Position numbers and translations under genes: made by a program
Shown: positions 1-5,980 of the stretch, one piece after another
Numbering within the stretch: the stretch's first letter is position 1
Layout of the letters: every line of letters begins with the position of its first letter
Source of the DNA: Butyrivibrio sp.
Lineage (GTDB): Bacteria; Bacillota_A; Clostridia; Lachnospirales; Lachnospiraceae
Direction of reading: 5' to 3'
Assembly: GCF_024699075.1 (NCBI RefSeq)
Contig: NZ_JAILQF010000486.1
Location: forward strand, 1-7,644
DNA length: 7,644 nucleotides
Notes under the pieces: generated by a model
The model's database searches: none
What the model saw: only the letters and a program-made list of their open reading frames with translations
What the model was told of the DNA's origin: nothing

Positions 1-237
1 GTAGAAGAAGCTCTTCGAAGACTTATGGCCAATGCTGATGAGACTGCTATGGTCGGTGACAGATGCTACGATATGGTCGGAGCATGCAACTATGACCTTA
101 TGGCACTAGGCGTAACCTATGGCTATGGTACTTATCTTGAGCTGAAGAAAGCCGGAGCAGATAAGATCTTTGATACAGTAGATGATCTTAAAGATTACCT
201 GCTCGCTTCATGTGGCGCACTTCAGACTTGCTGCTGA
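1..237 (+). CDS. HAD-superfamily hydrolase (phosphoglycolate phosphatase-like), C-terminal part
   Basis: The reading frame is open from the first base, so the 5' end and start codon lie outside the window. About 78 residues are visible. The segment MVGDRCYDMVGA carries the GDxxxD motif IV of HAD phosphatases, whose acidic residues bind the catalytic Mg2+. The following GVTYGYGT and the DTVDDLKDYL ending are typical of the Gph/phosphoglycolate-phosphatase-like subgroup. The nucleophile motif (DxDxT) and the cap domain are not visible, so the substrate cannot be given. The protein is expected to be cytoplasmic. The extreme C-terminus is unusually cysteine-rich (CGALQTCC), which is not a family feature. 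The gene converges on hflX with a 60-bp gap. I see no GC-rich intrinsic terminator in the gap, only AT-rich repeats. The superfamily call is firm; the exact enzyme is open. Confidence 0.85.
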   Translation, partial: VEEALRRLMANADETAMVGDRCYDMVGACNYDLMALGVTYGYGTYLELKKAGADKIFDTVDDLKDYLLASCGALQTCC

Positions 238-253
238 ATAATCTAAGTTTGTT

Positions 254-334
254 GATGTGTTCAGCTAAAGTAATGAATTCAGCTATGAAATATGAATTCA
301 GTTCTGAATGATATATTCAGAGTACTTGTTTTGA
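254..334. repeat. Degenerate 18-19 bp tandem repeat around the hflX stop
   Basis: The pentamer TTCAG begins at 260, 278, 297 and 316, a spacing of 18, 19 and 19 bp. The units following the first two copies are alike (TTCAGCTAAAGTAATGAA and TTCAGCTATGAAATATGAA), and the third is more divergent. Two perfect TGAATTCA octamers (274-281 and 293-300) are self-complementary and could also pair with each other. CTGAAT (304-309) and ATTCAG (315-320) form a further small hairpin. The block spans the short gap between two convergent genes and the last codons of hflX. It has no T-tract, so it is not a classical intrinsic terminator, although it could act in 3'-end formation. Confidence 0.4.
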
Positions 335-1608
335 TCTTTTTTCTTTAATTTAGCTTTGATCTTAGTTCCCTCAGGAAGATATTCGGTATCTAAAACCTCA
401 CATCCATCGTTGATCGCAGCAATGATACCACCTTGTGAATAGGGTATTAGAAGTTCACACAGGACGCTTCCTTCGAGGAGAACTTTATCAATAAGGGATA
501 AGAGTTCTTCTGTTCCTATATCCTTCTTGGCAGCCATATATATTCTGTGATCACGAACATAAGGAAGCTGAACCATTGTGGTTCCTTTTTCATCTGCTAT
601 ATCCGATTTGTTAAATATATATATTTTTGGTATTTCACCTGCTCCGATCTCTGCAAGAGTCTTATCTGTTACTTCCATATGTCTTGCGTGATCAGGGTCT
701 GAAAAGTCTATTACTTCCAGAAGCAGATCTGCATATTTAATCTCTTCAAGAGTCGATCTGAAAGCCTTTACAAGTGTTGTAGGAAGATCGTCAATAAAGC
801 CTACTGTATCAGATAAGAGGAAAGTTCTGTGGCCTGCCGGAGAGATCTTTCTTATAGTGGTATCAAGTGTAGCAAAGAGCATATCCTGTTCAAGAACCTT
901 CTTATCATCGGTATTGCCATCAGCAAAGTCGTTTATAAGATGATTCATGACAGTAGATTTGCCGGCGTTTGTATATCCTACAAGGGCTACTTTGGGGACA
1001 GGAGATGAAAGTCTTCTGCTTCTCTGGGTTGAGCGTTCCTTGTTGACAGCTTCAAGTTCTCTTCTAAGCTCAGCAAGGCGGTGTTCTATGCGCCTTTTAT
1101 CAAGCTCAAGCTGCTTTTCACCGGCACCTTTACTGGATTTTGAACCTGATGCACCTCCCTGTCTTGTAAGACCTGTTCTCATATGAGAAAGTCTTGGAAG
1201 AAGGTACTGAAGTCTTGCAGTTTCAACTTGAAGTCTGGCTTCTCTTGTGCGGGCTCTGTCTGCAAATATCTGGAGTATAAGAGCTGTTCTGTCTATAACT
1301 TCTCTATTCAGGATCTTTTCAAGGTTTCTTATCTGCATGGGTGATAGAGTCTGATTGAAGATTACAGCGTCAGCATCATCATATTCAATACGGGCTTTTA
1401 TCTCTTCAACTTTACCGCTACCAACAAAAGTGGCCTGCGTGGGAGACTCAGCATTTTGAGTCACTACAGCGCAGACCTTCATTCCTGCCGCTTCAGATAG
1501 ACCTCTGAGCTCTTGCATGGAGCTTTCAAAGAGGTCTTCATCGCGATCTGTATTAAGACCAACCAGTACTACGATTGGCTTTTTTTCTTCTTTTTTGATA
1601 TCTATCAT
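298..1608 (-). CDS. hflX: Ribosome-associated GTPase HflX
   Basis: HflX is a GTPase that binds the 50S subunit and splits or rescues stalled ribosomes. The 436-residue product has an N-terminal HflX domain (about 12-145). A glycine-rich linker ends in KGAGEKQLELDKRR (160-173), the family's GxGExQLE signature, followed by a coiled-coil-like charged helix. The GTPase domain starts near 205: G1 GYTNAGKST (211-219), G2 TLDTT (247-251), G3 DTVGF (267-271) and G4 NKSD (333-336). A C-terminal domain follows. The length is normal for the family. I choose the ATG at 1606-1608, inside TAATG, which overlaps the asnA stop by one base and implies translational coupling. A start 10 codons upstream (1638) is possible, but it would add MRRERNTTLI inside asnA. 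The gene is second in the asnA-hflX operon and shows no separate promoter. HflX usually keeps company with other genes (for example hfq or miaA in enterobacteria), so linkage to asnA is lineage-specific. Confidence 0.95.
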   Translation of the reverse strand: MIDIKKEEKKPIVVLVGLNTDRDEDLFESSMQELRGLSEAAGMKVCAVVTQNAESPTQATFVGSGKVEEIKARIEYDDADAVIFNQTLSPMQIRNLEKILNREVIDRTALILQIFADRARTREARLQVETARLQYLLPRLSHMRTGLTRQGGASGSKSSKGAGEKQLELDKRRIEHRLAELRRELEAVNKERSTQRSRRLSSPVPKVALVGYTNAGKSTVMNHLINDFADGNTDDKKVLEQDMLFATLDTTIRKISPAGHRTFLLSDTVGFIDDLPTTLVKAFRSTLEEIKYADLLLEVIDFSDPDHARHMEVTDKTLAEIGAGEIPKIYIFNKSDIADEKGTTMVQLPYVRDHRIYMAAKKDIGTEELLSLIDKVLLEGSVLCELLIPYSQGGIIAAINDGCEVLDTEYLPEGTKIKAKLKKKDQNKYSEYIIQN

Positions 1609-2618
1609 TATAAGAGTTGTATTCCGTTCTCTGCGCATGCCTTTTCTGTTTCAAGAGGCCAAAGAGAGCTTTGTACTTCACCTATATGAGCCTTGCGCAG
1701 GAAGAACATACATATACGTGACTGTCCGATACCACCACCGATAGTATAAGGAAGTTCCTTATTAAGGATAGCTTTCTGGAAAGGAAGCTTAGAACGCTCG
1801 GGGCAGCCGGCTTTTTCAAGCTGAGACTTAAGAGAGTTCTCATCTACACGGATACCCATTGATGAGAGCTCAAGTGCTATATCAAGCACAGGATAATATA
1901 CAAGGATATCTGCGTTAAGTTCCCAATCATCATAGTCAGGAGCACGGCCATCGTGAGGCTCACCTGAAGCAAGCTTATCGCCGATCTTCATGATACATAC
2001 AGCACCTTTGGCTTTAGTGATGTAGTATTCACGCTCCTTTGGTGAATATTCAGGGAACATATCTTCAAGTTCCTGAGTTGTAATAAAGAAGATATCATGT
2101 GGAAGAATCTCTTCTATATAATCATACTGGATAGAAAGGAACTTTTCTGTCTTTCTGAGTATCTTGTAGACCTGACGTACTGTCTCTTTAAGGTAGTCTG
2201 TATTACGGTCTTCTTTGCGGATGACCTTTTCCCAGTCCCACTGATCTACAAATATTGAATGAATATTGTCAGTCTCTTCATCACGACGGATAGCGTTCAT
2301 ATCTGTATAGAGACCTTCTTCTACGTTAAAACCATACTTTTTAAGAGCATAGCGCTTCCACTTTGCAAGTGACTGGACTATTTCTGCTGTATGATCCTTG
2401 TCATTAAGAATATCAAATGCAACAGGGCGCTCTACACCGTTTAGATTATCATTAAGACCTGATGTTGGGTCTACAAACAGAGGAGCTGATACACGCTGAA
2501 GATTGAGACGTGCTGACAGCATACTCTGGAAAAAGTCCTTTACTGTTTTAATTGCAATCTGTGTATCATGGAGACTCAGCTCTGAATGATACTCTTTTGG
2601 TAATTTAAGCTTTTCCAT
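1608..2618 (-). CDS. asnA: Aspartate-ammonia ligase (asparagine synthetase A)
   Basis: AsnA makes asparagine from aspartate, ammonia and ATP, with an aspartyl-adenylate intermediate. It is a cytoplasmic homodimer with a class II aminoacyl-tRNA-synthetase fold. The product has 336 residues, close to the usual 330. Family signatures occur in order: SLAKWKR (83-89), EGLYTDMNAIRRDE (101-114), VDQWDWE (124-130), HDGRAPDYDDW (222-232), SSMGIRVD (252-259) and GGGIGQSR (294-301), a class II motif 3-like ATP site. The ATG at 2618 is preceded by GAAAGG, about 11 nt upstream on the minus strand. A good sigma-A-type promoter lies just upstream (2664-2692), giving a leader of only about 40 nt. There is therefore no room for an Asn T-box, although some Firmicutes control asnA that way. 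The last bases overlap hflX (TAATG). Nothing is missing or broken. Confidence 0.97.
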   Translation of the reverse strand: MEKLKLPKEYHSELSLHDTQIAIKTVKDFFQSMLSARLNLQRVSAPLFVDPTSGLNDNLNGVERPVAFDILNDKDHTAEIVQSLAKWKRYALKKYGFNVEEGLYTDMNAIRRDEETDNIHSIFVDQWDWEKVIRKEDRNTDYLKETVRQVYKILRKTEKFLSIQYDYIEEILPHDIFFITTQELEDMFPEYSPKEREYYITKAKGAVCIMKIGDKLASGEPHDGRAPDYDDWELNADILVYYPVLDIALELSSMGIRVDENSLKSQLEKAGCPERSKLPFQKAILNKELPYTIGGGIGQSRICMFFLRKAHIGEVQSSLWPLETEKACAENGIQLL

Positions 2619-2663
2619 AATGGTATATACCTTTCAAATTTTGCATAAAAAAACTACTTTCTT

Positions 2664-2692
2664 ATTAAAACTCTTTTTTTTATTCATTTCAA
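2664..2692 (-). promoter_or_regulatory. Putative sigma-A promoter of asnA-hflX
   Basis: Read on the minus strand, TTGAAA (2692-2687, 5/6 match to TTGACA) is followed after exactly 17 nt by TTTAAT (2669-2664, 5/6 match to TATAAT). Transcription should start near 2657, about 39 nt before the asnA ATG. The spacer is A-rich. This is the best -35/-10 pair on this strand in the intergenic region. Confidence 0.55.
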
Positions 2693-2926
2693 GTAAAAAA
2701 TAGGCCAATATAAAAGAAGATAAAGCTTTAATAATTGTTGCGCAATTTTGTGATGCTTAATTTTGAGCTGTTTTATGAATGAATAAGTAAAAACTCACAA
2801 AAACATATCACAGATTAACTAAAAAATGATAATTCTATATATAAAAATGATTATATTTGAGCATTATTGAATGCTAATGTGCAATTTTGAGCACAAAGTT
2901 TGTGAATATTTTAGCCCCTGAAAGCC
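2693..2926. other. AT-rich divergent intergenic region with short palindromes and direct repeats
   Basis: I see no gene here. The stretch lies between the asnA promoter and the HPr-like promoter. It holds TTGCGCAA (2738-2745, perfect palindrome), a hairpin AGCATT-ATTG-AATGCT (2860-2875), and GTGC-N8-GCAC (2879-2894). AATTTTGAGC occurs at 2759-2768 and again at 2883-2892, and the core TTTGAGC occurs three times in one orientation (2762, 2856, 2886). These are candidate binding sites for a regulator of one or both divergent genes. No known operator (cre, CodY, ArgR) was confidently recognised. Confidence 0.35.
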
Positions 2927-2954
2927 TTTACAATTACCTTGCATGCTATATAAT
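2927..2954 (+). promoter_or_regulatory. Putative sigma-A promoter of the HPr-like gene
   Basis: TTTACA (2927-2932, 5/6 match) is followed after 16 nt by a perfect TATAAT (2949-2954), which sits inside TATATAAT. A start near 2961 would give a leader of about 160 nt before the ATG at 3123. That is long for a 77-residue protein and leaves room for the folded elements described separately. Confidence 0.6.
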
Positions 2955-2989
2955 AAATTGAAATTGGACGAGGAAAAGTTTTATTCAGT

Positions 2990-3103
2990 TCGATTTTTGG
3001 TGTGGCTTTCAGATGTTTATCTGTTATTGATAAGTTTTTTCAGAGGTTACATACTTATGAAAGCCAAGTTTTGATCGATATACGGTTATGGCTATACCGT
3101 ATA
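2990..3103 (+). promoter_or_regulatory. Structured 5' leader of the HPr-like gene
   Basis: Three nested or adjacent inverted repeats fall inside the predicted untranslated leader. TGGCTTTCA (3003-3011) pairs with TGAAAGCCA (3058-3066), and the helix can continue through TCGAT (2990-2994) with ATCGA (3074-3078). Inside it, TTATC (3017-3021) and GATAA (3029-3033) form a weak stem followed at 3035-3040 by six T, like a poor intrinsic terminator. Downstream, TATACGGT (3079-3086) and ACCGTATA (3096-3103) form an 8-bp hairpin that ends just before the Shine-Dalgarno (AAAGGAAG, 3107-3114). I recognise no known riboswitch class. The arrangement could be an attenuator, an mRNA-stabilising 5' stem or, for the last element, a DNA operator. 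Confidence 0.4.
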
Positions 3104-3122
3104 CAGAAAGGAAGTTGAAATA

Positions 3123-3356
3123 ATGGTTAAAGAGAGAATACAGCACGTTATAAAGTTATCACCATCAGAGGTTAAAGATTTCGTAAGAGCTGCAGAGAAG
3201 TGCGACTTTGATGTTGATATTTCTTATGGTCATGTAGTAGTAGATGCCAAATCTATTCTTGGAATTCTTGGCCTTGACCTTACAAGAAAGCTTACCGTAA
3301 GTTTCTTCGGTGAGAATGAAGATTTCGAATCTTACCTTGCTTCAGTTACAGCATAA
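3123..3356 (+). CDS. HPr-like protein lacking the phosphoryl-transfer histidine (Crh-like)
   Basis: The 77-residue product has the length and layout of HPr, the small cytoplasmic phosphocarrier of the PTS. The first helix (DFVRAAEKCDFDVDI, 19-33) and the segment VVVDAKSILGILGLDL (38-53) match HPr; Ser44 corresponds to HPr Ser46, the target of HPr kinase/phosphorylase. The active-site loop, normally GLHxRPA with His15 and Arg17, reads KLSPSEVKDF here, so both the histidine and the arginine are gone. The only histidines are His8 and His37, neither in the active-site position. By analogy with Bacillus Crh, which lacks His15 but keeps Ser46, a regulatory rather than sugar-transport role is inferred. 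The ATG at 3123 has AAAGGAAG about 8 nt upstream. The gene stands alone between its own promoter and a terminator. The fold is well supported; the function is not. Confidence 0.85.
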   Translation: MVKERIQHVIKLSPSEVKDFVRAAEKCDFDVDISYGHVVVDAKSILGILGLDLTRKLTVSFFGENEDFESYLASVTA

Positions 3357-3395
3357 TTTTTTACCTGTAATTGCATAACTTTTAATAATCCAAAG

Positions 3396-3429
3396 GCTCT
3401 TCGTGGTATAATCCATGAGGAGCTTTTTT
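3396..3429 (+). terminator. Intrinsic terminator of the HPr-like gene
   Basis: GCTCTTCGTGG (3396-3406, starting within GGCTC) pairs with CCATGAGGAGC (3413-3423) through an approximately 11-bp stem with G-U wobbles. The loop is TATAAT, and six T follow (3424-3429). It lies 40 bp after the HPr-like stop and isolates that gene from the downstream helicase gene. The 3430-3503 gap holds an AT-rich stretch with TATAAT at 3469-3474 but no clear -35, so the helicase promoter is uncertain. Confidence 0.85.
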
Positions 3430-3503
3430 CATATAAGAATAAAGATATTATGGCATAATTATGGGAGCTATAATAAATCAGTCAGATTATAAGAGGACAG
3501 TAA

Positions 3504-5912
3504 ATGCAGATCAATATCTCTGTTAGAGGCCTTGTTGAATTTATCTTAAGACAGGGCGATATAGACAATCGTATACATACATCAGCAGAAAATGCCATGC
3601 TTGAAGGTGGGAGGATACATCGTAAGATCCAGAAGATGCAGGGCTCATCATATCATGCAGAGGTTCCTCTTTCTTATAATATACACACATCCAAGTATGA
3701 TCTTACTATAGAAGGCCGTGCAGATGGAATAGAAGAAGGAGATCCAGTTGTTATAGATGAGATTAAGGGTACTTACAGAAACCTTGATCACATGGATGAA
3801 CCAGTGCCTGTACATCTTGCGCAGGCTAAGGTATATGCAGCTATCTACCTTATTCAGAACACACTGGAACAGATTGGGGTCAGGATGACCTACTGCAGTC
3901 TTGAAACAGAACAGCTTAAGTATTTTAACTTTACATATACTGCATCTGAAATTGTAGGATGGTTTGAAGAAGTAATAGATAAGTACAAGGTTTTTGCTGA
4001 CTTTAAGGCAGAGTGGAATAATACATGTACAAGCTCCATTAAGAAGTGTGAATTTCCTTTTCCCTACAGAAAGGGACAAAAGGAGCTTGCTTCCGGAGTT
4101 TACAGGACAATTGTCCATGGCAAGAAACTCTTCCTTGAAGCTCCTACAGGTACTGGTAAGACTATTACAACAGTTTTTCCTGCAATTGCAGCTATAGGAC
4201 AAGGGAAAGCTGAAAAACTCTTCTATATGACAGCTAAGACACTTACAGCAGCTGCTGCGTCTGATACCTTTCAGCTTCTTAGAAGAACAGGGAAGCTTCG
4301 CTTTAAAACAGCTATTATAACTGCCAAAGATAAGATATGTCTTTCCAAAGATGGAGAATGCAATCCTGAGAAGTGCCCATATGCTAAAGGACATTATGAC
4401 AGGATCAATGAGGCCATGCTCGATCTTATGGTCAATGAGGATAATTATAGTCGCGATACTATCCAGTATTATGCAAGAAAGCACATGGTATGTCCTTTTG
4501 AGCTCTCGCTCGATATAAGCTTGTTTGCTGATGGCATTATCTGTGATTATAACTATGTCTTTGATCCATTTGTGTATCTTAAGCGTTATTTTGCGGACAA
4601 TTCAAAAGGAAATTATATATTCCTTATAGATGAAGCCCATAACCTTGTAGACAGGGGCAGAAGCATGTACAGTGCTGATATGAGACTTATGCCCATTCAG
4701 GATCTTAAAGATATGCTGCGATCTGTATCGGTTCCATTTAAAGGACAGATGACAGCACTTTATAATCTCCTTGTATCTATGGGAGATTCATCCGACAGGC
4801 CTCAGATGCTTGAAACTATAGAACCTCTTGCAGTTATGGCAGATAAGCTTTCATCATCAATATCTTCATATCTTGATGATGTTTCTGATGGACCTTACCA
4901 CGATGAGATTGTTGATTATTATTTTGAACTTACAAGATTCCTTACTATATATGAAAAGCTTGATGATCATTACAGGATATATCAGGAATGGGATGAGAAC
5001 GAAGGCTTCAGGATAAGGCTCTTGTGCGTTAATCCTTCTGAGAATCTTGGTGCATGCATGTCTATGGCTGTATCTACTATACTTTTTTCTGCTACATTTC
5101 TTCCTATCCAGTATTACAAGGAGCTTTTGGGCGGAACAGATGAAGATTACGAGATGTATTCAAACTCGAGCTTTGACCCTGAAAAAAGATGCATAGTAAT
5201 AGCCAAAGATGTGACAAGCCGTTATGCAGACAGGGGGCCTGTGCAATATGAAAGGATTGCAGAGTATATTCACAGGATCGTGCAGAAAAAACGTGGCAAT
5301 TATATGGTCTTTTTCCCATCACATGCATTCCTTGAAGAAGTATATGAGGTATATCTATCAAAGTTTGCCGAAATTGATGCAGCACAGGTTCTTGCCCAGG
5401 GAAGTAATATGTCAGAGGAAGAAAGAGAAATGTTCCTTGATATGTTCTCTGAAGGTAATGATGTGAATCTGTCAGATCTTATAAATATGGATGTAGATAT
5501 AGAAGATGACAGAGTTGTTATAGGCTTTTGTGTGACGGGAGGTATATTCTCTGAGAGTATTGATCTTAGAAAAGATTCGCTTATTGGATCAATAATAGTA
5601 GGCTGTGGCATTCCGCTTGTGTGTAATGAGCGCGAAGTCTTGAGACATTACTTTGATGAAAACGGAAGAGACGGATATGACTTTGCTTACAGATATCCCG
5701 GTATGAACAAAGTGCTTCAGGCAGCGGGGCGTGTCATAAGAACAGAAGAAGATACAGGCGTTGTCGCACTTCTTGATAACAGATTCCTTCAAAGTAGCTA
5801 TAAATCTTTGTTTCCAAGGGAGTGGAAGGGAATCACAACAGTTACGACCGAAACGGTCAATAGTGAGATTGGTGACTTTTGGTCTAGAATAAGCCAATAC
5901 AAGGACTTGTAA
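3504..5912 (+). CDS. PD-(D/E)XK nuclease-DinG/Rad3-type helicase fusion
   Basis: This is an 802-residue two-module DNA-processing protein. Residues 1-170 resemble RecB/Cas4-type nucleases: GGRIHRKI (35-42, His39), GRADGI with Asp74, DEIKG with Glu86 and Lys88, and QAKVY (Gln107, Tyr111). The rest is an SF2 XPD/DinG helicase: a Q-like YRKGQ (188-192), Walker A EAPTGTGKT (212-220), four cysteines for a 4Fe-4S cluster (279, 286, 291, 330), DEAH (376-379), SATF (529-532) and motif VI QAAGRVIR (739-746). All catalytic residues I can check are present. Family members are ATP-driven 5'-3' helicases, so a role in repair or replication intermediates is inferred. AGAGGA (3492-3497) lies 6 nt before the ATG. 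The Cas4 Fe-S cysteine set is not complete: only Cys131, Cys175 and Cys182 occur in or near the nuclease part. Similar nuclease-helicase proteins are, from memory, known in Clostridia. The gene appears monocistronic. Confidence 0.93.
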   Translation: MQINISVRGLVEFILRQGDIDNRIHTSAENAMLEGGRIHRKIQKMQGSSYHAEVPLSYNIHTSKYDLTIEGRADGIEEGDPVVIDEIKGTYRNLDHMDEPVPVHLAQAKVYAAIYLIQNTLEQIGVRMTYCSLETEQLKYFNFTYTASEIVGWFEEVIDKYKVFADFKAEWNNTCTSSIKKCEFPFPYRKGQKELASGVYRTIVHGKKLFLEAPTGTGKTITTVFPAIAAIGQGKAEKLFYMTAKTLTAAAASDTFQLLRRTGKLRFKTAIITAKDKICLSKDGECNPEKCPYAKGHYDRINEAMLDLMVNEDNYSRDTIQYYARKHMVCPFELSLDISLFADGIICDYNYVFDPFVYLKRYFADNSKGNYIFLIDEAHNLVDRGRSMYSADMRLMPIQDLKDMLRSVSVPFKGQMTALYNLLVSMGDSSDRPQMLETIEPLAVMADKLSSSISSYLDDVSDGPYHDEIVDYYFELTRFLTIYEKLDDHYRIYQEWDENEGFRIRLLCVNPSENLGACMSMAVSTILFSATFLPIQYYKELLGGTDEDYEMYSNSSFDPEKRCIVIAKDVTSRYADRGPVQYERIAEYIHRIVQKKRGNYMVFFPSHAFLEEVYEVYLSKFAEIDAAQVLAQGSNMSEEEREMFLDMFSEGNDVNLSDLINMDVDIEDDRVVIGFCVTGGIFSESIDLRKDSLIGSIIVGCGIPLVCNEREVLRHYFDENGRDGYDFAYRYPGMNKVLQAAGRVIRTEEDTGVVALLDNRFLQSSYKSLFPREWKGITTVTTETVNSEIGDFWSRISQYKDL

Positions 5913-5980
5913 AAGGTACTATTATAGTAAATCATAAAAATCAGCAAAAGGGTTGACATAAAGTATTTTGAGAAGGACAT

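Noticed and set aside
947..1186. A 79-codon plus-strand frame within hflX
   Set aside because: It is antisense to the conserved GTPase G1 and linker region. Its Ser/Leu-rich translation is the usual mirror of charged codons.
2619..2700. A possible Asn-specific T-box ahead of asnA
   Set aside because: On the minus strand there is no GGTGGNACCGCG-type sequence and no leader terminator. The best promoter leaves only about 40 nt of leader.
3504..4030. A CRISPR-associated Cas4 or CasDinG locus
   Set aside because: The nuclease domain is fused to the helicase, its Fe-S cysteine set is not complete for Cas4, and no repeats, spacers or other cas genes occur in the window.
3648..4484. A 278-codon open frame antisense to the nuclease-helicase gene
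   Set aside because: It lies wholly opposite a gene with clear catalytic motifs. Its product is a Cys/Ile/Ser-rich string with no recognisable domain, and no Shine-Dalgarno or promoter is evident. The codon bias of the sense gene explains the lack of antisense stops.
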